DNA from: Streptomyces sp. Ru71
Lineage (GTDB): Bacteria; Actinomycetota; Actinomycetes; Streptomycetales; Streptomycetaceae
Direction: 5' to 3'
Assembly (NCBI RefSeq): GCF_002920535.1
Contig: NZ_PQSS01000010.1
Coordinates: 86,893-150,892 of the forward strand
Length of the DNA stretch: 64,000 bases
Shown here: in pieces, positions 8,556 through 17,985 of the stretch
Numbering within the stretch: the stretch's first letter is position 1
How the letters are laid out: every line of letters begins with the position of its first letter
Position numbers and translations under genes: made by a program
Notes under the pieces: model-generated
What the model saw: only the letters and a program-made list of their open reading frames with translations
Told to the model about the DNA's origin: nothing
Database searches by the model: none

Positions 8556-10073
8556 TCACTGGGCCGGCTCAAGGAATCCTTGTTCCACCAGCAGGCGGAT
8601 CTGGGCGGGCGTGCGGTCGCGCAGCAGCACCGGGTCCTCGCCCATCAGCTGGGCGATCGCGTCCAGGATGCGGCCGGCGCTCAGCGTGCCGTCGCACACG
8701 CCGGCGAAGCCCGCGCCGATCGTGTCGACCTTGGTGGCCCGCCGCATGCCACGGTTCTGCCGCAGCACGACGTGCTCGGGGTCCTCCGCGCCGGGCAGCC
8801 CGACCTGCTCCTGCACCACCTCGGCGGCCAGCCGGTAGTGCGCCGCGAGCAGCGCCGCGTCGTCGTGCTCGCGCAGGTGGTCCAGGCGCCGGAAGTGCTC
8901 CCGTACGGTGTCGCCGAGCGGCTGCTCCACGGGGTGCGGCCACTCCTCGACGGTGATCGAGGGCTCGTCGGAGTCCGTACGGCGCAGGGTGATCCACCCG
9001 AAGCCCACGGCCCTCACCTTGCGCGCCTCGAACTCCTCCAGCCAGGCGTCGTACCGCGCCTGGTACTCGGCCGGGTCCGAGCGGTGGTCACCGGCGTCCC
9101 TCAGCCACAGCTCGGCGTACTGCGTGACGTCCTGCACCTCGCGCTGCACGATCCACGCGTCGCAGCCGCGGGGCACCCATGACCTGAGCCTGTCCTGCCA
9201 GTCCTCCCCTTCGACGTGCTGCCAGTTGGCGAGGAACTGCGCGAATCCGCCCGGGTTGAGCCGTTCCCCCGCTCCTTGAACGAGCGAGCGGCACAGATCG
9301 TCCCCGCCCATCCCGCCGTCCCGGTAGGTGAGCCGCGCACCGGGCGAGATCACGAACGGCGGATTGGAGACGATCAGGTCGAACGTCTCGTCCTGACGCA
9401 GCGGCTCGAACAGCGATCCCTGCCGCAGGTCCGCCTCGGGCGCCCCGGACAGCGCCAGCGTCAGCGCGGTGATGTGCAGCGCCCTCGGGTTCAGGTCGGT
9501 CGCCGTCACCCGCGTGGCGTGCTGGGCGGCGTGCAGCGCCTGGATGCCCGAGCCGGTCCCGAGGTCCAGCGCGGCGGCCACGGGTGTGCGCACGGTGATG
9601 CCGGCCAGTGTCGTGGAGGCGCCCCCCACACCGAGGACCACCTCCTCGTTGCGGCTGCCGATGCCTCCCGCCCCGCCGACCGCGCAGCCCAGGTCGGAGA
9701 CGATGAACCAGTCCTCACCGTCGGCCCCGCCGTACGGCCGCACGTCCACGGTGGCGGCCACCTCGTCCCCAAAGACGCCGACGAGCCATCCGCTGCCCAG
9801 GCAGGCGTCCACGGGCAGCACGTCCGCCACCCGGGCCCGCGGCACCGGCTGCTGCAGCAGGAACAGCCGTACGAGCGTCTCCAGCGGCGTGTCACCGCGG
9901 GTCGCCCGCAGCGCGGGCACGGTCTCGCTGCGTGCCAGCGCCGCGTAGGCGGGCGCCCCGAGCAGATCGAGCAGCCCGTCGGCGGTGAACGAGGCGCCGA
10001 GCAGCGCGTCGCGCAGCCGGCCGGCCACATCACGGTCGACGGAGGGCAGGGGGGAGAGGGTGGCGTTACTCAC
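8556..10073 (-). CDS. Class I SAM-dependent methyltransferase (HemK/PrmC-like core)
   Basis: A 505-residue protein whose central part is a Rossmann methyltransferase. The SAM loop DLGTGSGIQAL is near residue 175, and the N-P-P-F catalytic motif (SNPPFVI) near residue 235. NPPF is used by enzymes that methylate an amide or exocyclic amino nitrogen, such as PrmC/HemK or N6-adenine methylases. The N-terminal 150 residues and the long C-terminal region (about 330-505) are not shared with PrmC and mark an actinobacterial family. The target (Gln of a protein, or DNA/RNA adenine) cannot be read from the sequence. The start is GTG. Confidence 0.85.
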   Translation of the reverse strand: MSNATLSPLPSVDRDVAGRLRDALLGASFTADGLLDLLGAPAYAALARSETVPALRATRGDTPLETLVRLFLLQQPVPRARVADVLPVDACLGSGWLVGVFGDEVAATVDVRPYGGADGEDWFIVSDLGCAVGGAGGIGSRNEEVVLGVGGASTTLAGITVRTPVAAALDLGTGSGIQALHAAQHATRVTATDLNPRALHITALTLALSGAPEADLRQGSLFEPLRQDETFDLIVSNPPFVISPGARLTYRDGGMGGDDLCRSLVQGAGERLNPGGFAQFLANWQHVEGEDWQDRLRSWVPRGCDAWIVQREVQDVTQYAELWLRDAGDHRSDPAEYQARYDAWLEEFEARKVRAVGFGWITLRRTDSDEPSITVEEWPHPVEQPLGDTVREHFRRLDHLREHDDAALLAAHYRLAAEVVQEQVGLPGAEDPEHVVLRQNRGMRRATKVDTIGAGFAGVCDGTLSAGRILDAIAQLMGEDPVLLRDRTPAQIRLLVEQGFLEPAQ

Positions 10074-10113
10074 GCCCCCATTGTGTCCCGGACGCCCGAA
10101 GGACGCGCCGGCG

Positions 10114-10692
10114 TCAGCTCTTGGTGGCCGGTGCGGACGCCGGTGCGGAGGCGGTCTTGCAGCTCTCCTGCTTGCTCATCGCCTTGCCGACGTCGCCCTC
10201 CTCCAGGTTCTTCAGCGCGTCGCTGCCGCTCTTGCTGAGCTTGTCCAGCTCGGTGGCGATGCCCTTCAGCCCGTCGGCGAACTTCGCCTGGTCCGTGGTG
10301 TTCAGCGCGTCGACCTGCTTCTTCAGCGCCGCGTACTTCGCGGACAGGCCCTCCAGCTCCTTCACGGCGTCCTGCTGCTTCTTCTCGCCGCCGTCCACGT
10401 TCGGCGCCCCGGCCCGCTGCACCGCGACCCCGATCGCCTTGTACGCGTCGGACATGTCCTGGAAGGCCCGCGAGTCGGTCGCCTGGACCTCCTTGGGCGC
10501 GCTGTTGTCCGAGGTCTCCTTCTGGATCGCGGCGTTGGCGGCCTCGATCTTCTTCGCCTGCGGCTGCACCGCGTCGCAGACCTGCTTGGCCCAGGCATCC
10601 AGCTTCTCGTTGCCGTCGTCGCTGCTGCACCCGGACAGCGCCAGTACCAGTACCGCACCGCCGGACAGTGCGGCCGCGAGCTTCTTGTTCAC
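10114..10692 (-). CDS. Small secreted lipoprotein, helical
   Basis: A 192-residue protein. I place the start at GTG 10692 because GAAGGGA lies 8 nt before it; an in-frame ATG at 10710 has a weaker site. The N-terminus is a lipoprotein signal with lipobox Leu-Ala-Leu-Ser-Gly-Cys at about residue 22. The mature part is rich in Lys, Ala, Asp and Gln with heptad-like spacing and should be largely alpha-helical. The end is Ala/Pro-rich (SAPASAPATKS). I do not recognise a family. It is likely anchored to the outer face of the membrane. Confidence 0.8.
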   Translation of the reverse strand: MNKKLAAALSGGAVLVLALSGCSSDDGNEKLDAWAKQVCDAVQPQAKKIEAANAAIQKETSDNSAPKEVQATDSRAFQDMSDAYKAIGVAVQRAGAPNVDGGEKKQQDAVKELEGLSAKYAALKKQVDALNTTDQAKFADGLKGIATELDKLSKSGSDALKNLEEGDVGKAMSKQESCKTASAPASAPATKS

Positions 10693-10848
10693 CGGATTGG
10701 TCCCTTCCATGGCTCTCGGCCCCGGAACATACACGCCACCCGCGCACCACCCGCACTCCGGATGCCCGAATGCTCCCTCTTTATAGCCATTCGCACCACG
10801 CGAGAGAAGGCTCACGACCAGGCCACGACCCGGGCCCGGGCACAGCAC

Positions 10849-10888
10849 GGCGGGCGGCCGGCGCGTCAACACGCGCCGCCCGCCCGCC
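10849..10888 (-). terminator. GC-rich hairpin downstream of hppA
   Basis: Arms GGCGGGCGGC...GCGCGT and ACGCGC...GCCCGCC face each other around a CAAC loop, about 27 bp past the hppA stop. There is no T-run, so terminator function is only likely. Confidence 0.4.
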
Positions 10889-10914
10889 CTTTGACCGGGA
10901 CGGGGGCCCGGGCT

Positions 10915-13320
10915 CTACGAAACCACCGCCGCATCAGGCGACTTGGGCGACTGCTCGGCGCTGTCCTCGTCCCCGACGGCGATACCGCGCCGCTTGGAGA
11001 CGTACACCGCCGCGAGGATCACCAGGAAGGCGAGCACCGCGACCACCACCCGGATCCCGATGCTCTTGTCCGCGCCGTAGGAGAACTTGATGACCGCGGG
11101 CGCGATGAGCAGCGACACCAGGTTCATCACCTTCAGCAGCGGGTTGATGGCGGGGCCGGCGGTGTCCTTGAAGGGGTCGCCGACAGTGTCGCCGATGACC
11201 GTCGCCGCGTGCGCCTCGCTGCCCTTGCCGCCGTAGTGGCCGTCCTCCACGAGCTTCTTGGCGTTGTCCCAGGCGCCACCGGAGTTGGCGAGGAACACCG
11301 CCATCAGCGTGCCCGCACCGATCGCGCCGGCCAGATACGAGCCGAGCGCGCCCACGCCGAGCGTGAACCCGATGAAGATCGGCGCCATCACCGCGAGCAG
11401 TCCGGGCGTCGCCAGTTCCCGCAGCGCGTCCTTGGTGCAGATGTCGACGACCTTGCCGTACTCCGGTTTCTCGGTGAAGTCCATGATCCCGGGCTTCTCA
11501 CGGAACTGCCGGCGCACCTCGAACACCACCGAACCCGCCGACCGCGACACCGCGTTGATCGCCAGCCCGGAGAAGAGGAAGACGACCGCCGCGCCCGCCA
11601 TGAGCCCGACGAGGTTGCTGGGCTGGGAGATGTCCATCGACAGACTCAGCGGCGCTCCCGGGCCCGTCAGCTTCTCGCCCACGTCATGGACGTTCGTGGT
11701 GATCGCGTCGCGGTACGACCCGAACAGCGCCGACGCCGCGAGCACGGCCGTGGCGATGGCGATGCCCTTGGTGATGGCCTTGGTGGTGTTGCCGACCGCG
11801 TCCAGGTTGGTGAGCACCTGCGCGCCGGCGCCCTCGACGTCGCCGGACATCTCGGCGATGCCCTGGGCGTTGTCGGAGACCGGACCGAAGGTGTCCATCG
11901 CCACGATCACGCCGACCGTGGTGAGCAGGCCGGTGCCGGCCAGCGCGACCGCGAACAGCGCCAGCATGATCGACGTGCCGCCGAGCAGGAACGCCCCGTA
12001 CACGCTCAGACCGATCAACAAGGCGGTGTACACGGCCGATTCGAGTCCGACGGAGATACCGGCGAGGACGACGGTGGCGGGTCCGGTGAGGGACGTCTTG
12101 CCGATGTCCCGCACGGGGCGGCGGCTGGTCTCGGTGAAGTAGCCGGTCAGCTGCTGGATCACCGCGGCCAGCAGGATGCCGATCGCCACCGCGACCAGGG
12201 CGAGGATCCGCGGGTCGCCGTCCTTGCCGCGGATCGCCACATCGGTGACCCCGTCCAGCTCGGAGTACTTCGACGGCAGGTAGACGAAGACGGCGACCGC
12301 GACCAGCGCCAGCGAGATCACCGCGGAGATGAAGAAGCCGCGGTTGATCGCGCTCATACCGCTGCGGTCGGCGCGGCGCGGCGCGACCGCGAACACGCCG
12401 ATCATCGCCGTGATCACGCCGATGGCCGGGACGAGCAGCGGGAAGGCGAGACCGAAGTCGCCGAACGCCGCCTTGCCGAGGATCAGCGCGGCCACCAGGG
12501 TGACGGCGTAGGACTCGAACAGGTCGGCGGCCATCCCGGCGCAGTCGCCGACGTTGTCGCCCACGTTGTCGGCAATGGTCGCGGCATTGCGCGGATCGTC
12601 CTCCGGAATGCCCTGCTCGACCTTGCCGACCAAGTCGGCGCCGACGTCGGCGGCCTTGGTGAAGATGCCGCCGCCCACCCTCATGAACATCGCGATCAGT
12701 GCCGCGCCCAGGCCGAAGCCCTCCAGCACCTTCGGCGCGTTCGCCGCGTACACCAGCACCACGCAGGACGCGCCGAGCAGGCCGAGTCCCACGGTGAACA
12801 TGCCGACGACGCCACCCGTACGAAAAGCGATCTTCATCGCTTTGTGGGAAACGGCGGTGAGATCCTTTTCCGGCTCGCCGGGCGCCGGGGTCGCTTCCCG
12901 GGCCGCCGCAGCGACCCGCACATTGCTGCGCACGGCGAGCCACATGCCGATATAGCCGGTGGCCGCCGAGAACGCCGCGCCGATCAGGAAGAAGACCGAC
13001 CGTCCGGCTCGCTGATTCCAGTCGTCCGCGGGCAGCAGCATGAGCAGGAAGAACACGACCACGGCGAATACGCCGAGCGTGCGCAGCTGCCGGGCCAGAT
13101 AGGCGTTGGCGCCTTCCTGCACGGCTGCCGCGATCTTCTTCATGCTGTCGGTGCCCTCGCCCGCCGCCAGTACCTGACGCAGCAGCACGCCCGCGACCAC
13201 CAGTGCGGCCAGGGCGACGACACCGATGACGATCACCAGGACGCGGTTGTCGTCGGTCAGCACCGCGGCTGCGAGGGTCGTGGGGTGGTCCAACCGATCT
13301 GGGAGAGAAAGCTCCGCCAT
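10915..13320 (-). CDS. hppA: Membrane-bound proton-pumping pyrophosphatase
   Basis: An 801-residue integral membrane enzyme with about 16 helices that couples hydrolysis of PPi to proton export. The PPi-binding signature is intact (GADLVGKVEQGIPEDDPRN, then DNVGDNVGDCAGMAADLFE). The segment GNTTKAITKG has Lys at the position where K+-dependent enzymes have Ala, so this should be the K+-independent type. The ATG is preceded by AAGGAGG. A promoter-like TACAAT is about 45 bp upstream. It is a single gene, with hairpins on both sides. Confidence 0.97.
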   Translation of the reverse strand: MAELSLPDRLDHPTTLAAAVLTDDNRVLVIVIGVVALAALVVAGVLLRQVLAAGEGTDSMKKIAAAVQEGANAYLARQLRTLGVFAVVVFFLLMLLPADDWNQRAGRSVFFLIGAAFSAATGYIGMWLAVRSNVRVAAAAREATPAPGEPEKDLTAVSHKAMKIAFRTGGVVGMFTVGLGLLGASCVVLVYAANAPKVLEGFGLGAALIAMFMRVGGGIFTKAADVGADLVGKVEQGIPEDDPRNAATIADNVGDNVGDCAGMAADLFESYAVTLVAALILGKAAFGDFGLAFPLLVPAIGVITAMIGVFAVAPRRADRSGMSAINRGFFISAVISLALVAVAVFVYLPSKYSELDGVTDVAIRGKDGDPRILALVAVAIGILLAAVIQQLTGYFTETSRRPVRDIGKTSLTGPATVVLAGISVGLESAVYTALLIGLSVYGAFLLGGTSIMLALFAVALAGTGLLTTVGVIVAMDTFGPVSDNAQGIAEMSGDVEGAGAQVLTNLDAVGNTTKAITKGIAIATAVLAASALFGSYRDAITTNVHDVGEKLTGPGAPLSLSMDISQPSNLVGLMAGAAVVFLFSGLAINAVSRSAGSVVFEVRRQFREKPGIMDFTEKPEYGKVVDICTKDALRELATPGLLAVMAPIFIGFTLGVGALGSYLAGAIGAGTLMAVFLANSGGAWDNAKKLVEDGHYGGKGSEAHAATVIGDTVGDPFKDTAGPAINPLLKVMNLVSLLIAPAVIKFSYGADKSIGIRVVVAVLAFLVILAAVYVSKRRGIAVGDEDSAEQSPKSPDAAVVS

Positions 13321-13362
13321 TCGTCCTCCTTGACGCTTGGGCTGAGCTCACGATGTGGACGG

Positions 13363-13389
13363 ATTGTAGGTACCCGTTCCTGATGTAAA
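13363..13389 (-). promoter_or_regulatory. Probable hppA promoter
   Basis: On the minus strand TTTACA (complement of 13384-13389) and TACAAT (complement of 13363-13368) are 15 bp apart, leaving a leader of about 35 nt before the AAGGAGG site of hppA. The -10 is a very good match; the spacing is short. Confidence 0.45.
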
Positions 13390-13585
13390 CAGGGCGCGGT
13401 AAACGGAATTCGCCGTCGGTCGAGTAATGCCCTGAAAGCATTCCCGGGGACGTTTTCCCGACACATCTCGTGCGACGCGTAGATCGTGAATTGCTTCACG
13501 AAATGCACCGCCTCTTACGCGTCACTTCGGAGGCGATGTGGTGCGTGAACCACTGTAGGGGCGGCCACTGACATCCGCACACGAC

Positions 13586-13610
13586 GAAGGGCCCCACGAG
13601 GGGGCCCTTC
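13586..13610 (-). terminator. Terminator of the bldG operon
   Basis: A perfect 10-bp stem, GAAGGGCCCC (13586-13595) with GGGGCCCTTC (13601-13610) and loop ACGAG, lies about 37 bp downstream of the anti-sigma gene. It separates this operon from hppA. Confidence 0.75.
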
Positions 13611-13646
13611 GGGTGGTTCTCAGGTGGTGCGGCGGATGTACGGCGG

Positions 13647-14081
13647 TCAGGTGAGCGCCGTCGCCGGCGGGGTGGTCGGCCAGGTCATCCGGATCTGCCC
13701 GCCGTGCTCCCCCGCGGTGACCTCCACGTCGTCGACGAGGCCGGAGATGACCGCGAGGCCCATCTCGTCCTCCTCGACGTCCGCGTCGGGGTCACCGCCC
13801 GCGGCACCGGCCGACGCGCCGAGGGGCGCGTGCCGGGCCTCGTCGCCGACCTCGATGGAGAACTGTTTCTCCTCCTCGATCAGCAGCACCTTCACCGGCG
13901 CGCTGATGCCGCCGATCTGGTGCAGTCCGACGGCACGGCTGCACGCCTCACCGACGGCGAGCCTGACCTCGTCGAGGACGGCCTCGTCCACTCCGGCCCT
14001 GCGCGCCACCGCTGCCGCCACCAGCCGGGCGGTCCTGACATGCTCGGGCAGCGCGCTGAAGCGGAGCTCAACGGTGGCCAT
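13647..14081 (-). CDS. Anti-sigma factor (RsbW/SpoIIAB-type kinase) paired with BldG
   Basis: A 144-residue protein of the HATPase fold used by serine-kinase anti-sigma factors. An N-box-like helix (VRLAVGEACSRAV, residues 41-53) and a glycine box (DEMGLAVISGLVDD) are visible. An acidic Gly/Ala insert separates them, and the N-box Asn appears as Cys, which may weaken kinase activity. It starts 108 nt after the bldG stop in the same transcription unit. By analogy with the known Streptomyces coelicolor pair, it should bind sigma factors and be countered by BldG. A terminator hairpin follows. Confidence 0.85.
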   Translation of the reverse strand: MATVELRFSALPEHVRTARLVAAAVARRAGVDEAVLDEVRLAVGEACSRAVGLHQIGGISAPVKVLLIEEEKQFSIEVGDEARHAPLGASAGAAGGDPDADVEEDEMGLAVISGLVDDVEVTAGEHGGQIRMTWPTTPPATALT

Positions 14082-14189
14082 GCATCCCCCTCGCGGACTA
14101 CGGGCGTGCTGTCGAGGGGCCGGGCCGCGCGGGCCCGGTCCCCCTGCTGTTCAACTCGGCCGCCCCGGGCCCACGCCCGGGAGGCGTGC

Positions 14190-14531
14190 TCAGTCGGTCG
14201 CCGCCACCGCTTCGTCGACCGAGGTGTGGATCGGGAACACCTTGGTCAGACCGGTGATGCGGAAGATCTTCAGAATGCGCTCCTGGTTGCAGACGAGGCG
14301 CAGCGAGCCCTCGTGGGCGCGCACCCTCTTCAGGCCGCCCACCAGCACGCCGAGCCCGGTGGAGTCGAGGAAGTCCACGCCCTCCATGTCGACGACGAGG
14401 TGGAAATTCCCGTCGTTCACCAGCTCGACCAGCTGCTCGCGCAGCTTGGGCGCGGTATATACGTCGATTTCGCCACCGACCTCGACGACCGTACGATCGC
14501 CGACGGTACGGGTCGACAGGGACAGGTCCAC
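14190..14531 (-). CDS. bldG: Anti-sigma factor antagonist BldG (STAS domain)
   Basis: A 113-residue SpoIIAA-type protein needed for aerial growth and antibiotic production in Streptomyces. The phosphorylation motif [10 protein letters not shown] puts the acceptor at Ser57, exactly the residue phosphorylated in BldG. The rest is a standard STAS fold ([10 protein letters not shown] near the start). The start is GTG with GGAGG 5 nt upstream. The downstream gene is its partner anti-sigma factor. The divergent helicase gene begins only 82 bp away, so bldG promoter elements must lie in or next to that coding region. Confidence 0.97.
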   Translation of the reverse strand: MDLSLSTRTVGDRTVVEVGGEIDVYTAPKLREQLVELVNDGNFHLVVDMEGVDFLDSTGLGVLVGGLKRVRAHEGSLRLVCNQERILKIFRITGLTKVFPIHTSVDEAVAATD

Positions 14532-14613
14532 GGATCCTCCAGCACCTTGCTATCGAGCGGTCGTCCCTCGGGACACCTCGGCTTGCAGCCCCAAGGACGG
14601 TTCGCCAGCCGCG

Positions 14614-17247
14614 ATGGCATTCAATCACTTACCGGCAGGCGTGCACGACGCCTTGACTCCATTGTCCGTCACGCCAGTGACACACTCGGTGCCGATGGCC
14701 AAGAATCACCGATCCGATCGAACCTCTCCGGAGCCCGTCTCCCGCCCGGAGCCGGGCGCTGTCCTGGGCAGGCTCGCCTCGGGCCCCAGCCGCGCGTCGC
14801 GCATCACTCATACGGAGCACTTGCCCCCGCGCGCGGGCCGCCATGCCGTCTGGCCGGACCGGATCCGTCCGGAGGTGATCGCGGCCGTACAGGCGTGCGG
14901 CATCGAGCACCCCTGGGCCCACCAGGCCGAGGCCGCCGAGCACGCCCTGGACGGCGCCTCCGTGGTCGTCGCCACCGGCACCGCCTCCGGCAAGTCACTG
15001 GCCTACCTGGTCCCGGTGCTCTCCGCGCTGCTGGACGGCTCCGAGGCCGCCAACGGCCGCGGCGCCACCGCCCTGTACCTGGCCCCGACCAAGGCACTTG
15101 CGGCGGATCAGTGCCGGTCGGTGAAGGAACTTTCACAGCCGCTCGGGCACGCCGTGCGGCCCGCCGTGTACGACGGCGACACCCCGTTCGAGGAACGCGA
15201 GTGGATCCGCCAGTACGCCAACTACGTGCTGACCAACCCGGACATGCTGCACCGCGGCATCCTGCCCTCCCACCCGCGCTGGTCCTCCTTCCTGAAGTCG
15301 CTCCGCTACGTCGTCATCGACGAGTGCCACACCTACCGCGGCGTCTTCGGCTCGCACGTCGCCCAGGTGCTGCGCAGGCTGCGCCGGCTGTGCGCCCGCT
15401 ACGGCTCCTTCCCGGTGTTCCTGCTGGCCTCGGCGACCGCCGCCGAGCCCGCGGTGGCCGCCCGCCGGCTGACCGGCGTGCCGGTCGTCGAGGTGGCCGA
15501 CGACGCCTCCCCACGCGGTGAACTGGTGTTCGCCCTCTGGGAGCCCCCGCTCACCGAGATGCAGGGTGAGAAAGGTGCACCCGTTCGGCGTACCGCCACC
15601 GCCGAAACGGCCGATCTGCTCACCGACCTCGCCGTGCAGGGCGTGCGCACCGTCGCCTTCGTCCGCTCCCGGCGTGGCGCCGAACTGATCTCGGTGATCA
15701 CGCAGGAGCGGCTCGCCGAGGTCGATCGCTCCCTCGCCCGGCGTGTCGCGGCCTACCGCGGCGGCTACCTCCCGGAGGAGCGCCGCGCCCTGGAGCGCGC
15801 CCTGCACTCCGGCGAGCTGCTCGGTCTCGCCGCGACGACCGCCCTGGAGCTCGGCGTCGACGTCTCCGGCCTGGACGCCGTCCTGATCGCCGGCTACCCC
15901 GGCACCCGCGCCTCCCTGTGGCAGCAGGCCGGCCGGGCCGGACGCTCGGGCCAGGGCGCCCTCGCCGTACTGATCGCCCGCGACGACCCGCTGGACACCT
16001 TCCTCGTCCACCATCCCGAGGCCCTGTTCGACCAACCGGTGGAATCCACGGTCCTCGACCCGGACAACCCCTACGTCCTCGCCCCGCACCTGTGCGCGGC
16101 CGCCGCCGAGCTGCCGCTGGCCGAGGACGACCTGGAGCTGTTCGGCCCGTCCTGCGCGGACGTGCTGCCCCAGCTGGAGGCCGCGAAGCTGCTGCGCCGC
16201 CGGACCAGGGCCTGGCACTGGACCCGCCGCGAGCGGGCCGCCGACCTGACCGACATCCGCGGGGCCGGCGGACGCCCGGTCCAGGTCGTCGAGGCCGGCA
16301 CCGGCCGCCTGCTCGGCACGGTCGACGCCGCCGCCGCGCACAGCACCGTCCACGAGGGCGCCGTCCACCTCCACCAAGGCCGCACCTACCTGGTGCGCTC
16401 CCTGGACCTGGAGGACTCCGTCGCCCTGGTCGAGCAGGCCAGCCCGCCCTATTCGACCGTCGCCCGCGACACCACCGCGATCTCCGTCCTGGAGACGGAC
16501 ATCGAGATCCCCTGGGGCGAGGGCCGCCTGTGCTACGGCTCGGTGGAAGTCACCAACCAAGTGGTCTCCTTTCTGCGCCGACGACTGATCACCGGCGAGG
16601 TCCTCGGCGAGACGAAGCTCGACCTGCCACCGCGGACGCTGCGCACCCGGGCGGTGTGGTGGACGGTCACCGAGGACCAGCTGGACGCCGCCCGGATCAC
16701 CCCGGAGATCCTCGGCGGCTCCCTGCACGCCGCCGAGCACGCGTCCATCGGCATGCTGCCGCTGTTCGCGACCTGCGACCGCTGGGACATCGGCGGCGTC
16801 TCGGTGCCGCTGCACCCCGACACACTCCTGCCGACGGTCTTCGTCTACGACGGCCACCCCGGCGGCGCGGGCTTCGCGGAACGCGCCTTCCACACCGCCC
16901 GGGCCTGGCTCGCCGCCACCCGCGAGGCCATCGCCTCCTGCGAGTGCGACGCCGGCTGCCCGTCCTGCATCCAGTCCCCCAAGTGCGGCAACGGCAACGA
17001 CCCCCTGCACAAACGAGGCGCCATACGCCTGCTCACGGTGCTGCTGCGGGGGGCGCCGGAGGAGACGCCGGAGGGGCAGGCGGAGGGGGAACCGGGGGCG
17101 AAGGAGAAACCGACGGAGGGGCAGGAAGCGAAGCTGACGGAGACGCCGGAAGGGATGCCGACGGAGACGCCGGGAGAGGGGCCGGTGGAGCAGGCGGAGG
17201 CGGCGGATCCATCGGCGTCCGCACCGCGGGGCCCGCTCTCGCCCTGA
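14614..17247 (+). CDS. MrfA-like DEAH-family helicase with DUF1998 zinc domain
   Basis: An 877-residue superfamily 2 helicase. Walker A GTASGKS is near residue 125, Walker B DECH near 236 and motif III SAT near 270, followed by a helicase C domain ending QQAGRAGRSGQGAL. The C-terminal DUF1998 region carries a four-Cys cluster (CECDAGCPSCIQSPKCGNG, about residues 776-794). This architecture matches the MrfA/Hrq1 group, 3'-5' helicases that act in repair of DNA crosslinks. The start is uncertain: ATG 14614 has no clear Shine-Dalgarno, and ATG 14695 is possible. The last 70 residues are a Glu/Gly/Thr-rich tail whose DNA overlaps the opposing tadG-like gene. Confidence 0.9.
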   Translation: MAFNHLPAGVHDALTPLSVTPVTHSVPMAKNHRSDRTSPEPVSRPEPGAVLGRLASGPSRASRITHTEHLPPRAGRHAVWPDRIRPEVIAAVQACGIEHPWAHQAEAAEHALDGASVVVATGTASGKSLAYLVPVLSALLDGSEAANGRGATALYLAPTKALAADQCRSVKELSQPLGHAVRPAVYDGDTPFEEREWIRQYANYVLTNPDMLHRGILPSHPRWSSFLKSLRYVVIDECHTYRGVFGSHVAQVLRRLRRLCARYGSFPVFLLASATAAEPAVAARRLTGVPVVEVADDASPRGELVFALWEPPLTEMQGEKGAPVRRTATAETADLLTDLAVQGVRTVAFVRSRRGAELISVITQERLAEVDRSLARRVAAYRGGYLPEERRALERALHSGELLGLAATTALELGVDVSGLDAVLIAGYPGTRASLWQQAGRAGRSGQGALAVLIARDDPLDTFLVHHPEALFDQPVESTVLDPDNPYVLAPHLCAAAAELPLAEDDLELFGPSCADVLPQLEAAKLLRRRTRAWHWTRRERAADLTDIRGAGGRPVQVVEAGTGRLLGTVDAAAAHSTVHEGAVHLHQGRTYLVRSLDLEDSVALVEQASPPYSTVARDTTAISVLETDIEIPWGEGRLCYGSVEVTNQVVSFLRRRLITGEVLGETKLDLPPRTLRTRAVWWTVTEDQLDAARITPEILGGSLHAAEHASIGMLPLFATCDRWDIGGVSVPLHPDTLLPTVFVYDGHPGGAGFAERAFHTARAWLAATREAIASCECDAGCPSCIQSPKCGNGNDPLHKRGAIRLLTVLLRGAPEETPEGQAEGEPGAKEKPTEGQEAKLTETPEGMPTETPGEGPVEQAEAADPSASAPRGPLSP

Positions 17248-17623
17248 CCTCGGCGGCCAGCGGGGCCCGTCCCGATGCCGCCGTCACGTCCGACGTCTCG
17301 CCGACGATCCCGCACCGCACCAGCCGTACGCCTTGGGCCCGCGCGACGCCGGCCGCCCGGGCGCAGGCCGCGTCGGTGCCCTCCGCCCAGTGATCCGCCG
17401 CCGCGAGCGCCGCGAGGTCCGCGCCGCCGGCCGCGCGGTGCCGGACCACGACGGCCTGCCCGAGTGCCAGCACGGCCGCGAACACCACGCACAGCACGGC
17501 GATCACCCCGACGCTCCACACGGTCGCCGACCCACGGTCCCGACCGTCGGCGTACCGGCCCGGCGGGCACGCGCGAGTGCACCGCGACCGCCGCACTCCC
17601 CTGCTCCTCCCACCACGCCTCAC
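17033..17623 (-). CDS. TadG-like (Rv3654c-type) secretion-locus protein
   Basis: A 196-residue protein with one hydrophobic segment (SATVWSVGVIAVLCVVFAAV, about residues 32-51) preceded by basic residues. A helix rich in Ala follows (GGADLAALAAADHW), as in the helicase/secretion-neighbourhood TadE-like proteins of actinobacteria. It is the last gene of the Tad operon; its ATG overlaps the TadE stop by 4 nt. The C-terminal 75 residues are a Pro/Ala/Ser low-complexity tail that lies fully antisense to the end of the helicase gene and may be a lineage-specific extension. Confidence 0.75.
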   Translation of the reverse strand: MRRGGRSRGVRRSRCTRACPPGRYADGRDRGSATVWSVGVIAVLCVVFAAVLALGQAVVVRHRAAGGADLAALAAADHWAEGTDAACARAAGVARAQGVRLVRCGIVGETSDVTAASGRAPLAAEVRARAGPAVRTPMDPPPPPAPPAPLPASPSASLPASPSASLPAPPSVSPSPPVPPPPAPPASPPAPPAAAP

Positions 17624-17985
17624 GGCTGCACCCCCACCGTCTCCTCCGCCAACGCGACCGCCTCTTCGCGAAGTTGGAAGGACAGCCCGTGCAACAGCGC
17701 GGGCTTGGCCTCCACGACCACCCGGACCTGGTCACCCTCCCGGCCGACGGTGATCCGGGCGCCGTGCGGAGCCGTGTCCCGGGCCACCCGGATCACCTCC
17801 TCGACCGGGTCCTGCCGGGCGGCGGCACGGGCACCCGTCCGCGCCGCGTCCACGCACTGCACCTGTGCCGCGACGACGAGCAGCCCCCACACCAGCGCGG
17901 TGGCGAAGAGCACCAGCACCGGCAGCGCCACGGCCGTCTCCGCCGTCACGAACCCGCCGTCCCCGCGCCGCTCAGACCGCCGCAC
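17620..17985 (-). CDS. TadE-family minor pilin
   Basis: A 121-residue TadE-like pseudopilin: a short basic leader, then G-F-V-T-A-E and a hydrophobic helix (ALPVLVLFATALVWGLLVV). The Glu after the cleavage Gly is the usual pilin Glu+5. The C-terminal part is a small alpha/beta domain. The start is GTG 17985, overlapping the stop of the pilin gene upstream by 14 nt, and its own stop overlaps the next gene by 4 nt. The tight overlaps imply translational coupling within the Tad operon. Confidence 0.82.
   Translation of the reverse strand: MRRSERRGDGGFVTAETAVALPVLVLFATALVWGLLVVAAQVQCVDAARTGARAAARQDPVEEVIRVARDTAPHGARITVGREGDQVRVVVEAKPALLHGLSFQLREEAVALAEETVGVQP

Noticed and set aside
9985..13383. 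Long plus-strand open frame opposite hppA
   Set aside because: hppA on the minus strand has all family motifs; the plus frame is a compositional shadow rich in Arg, Asp and His.
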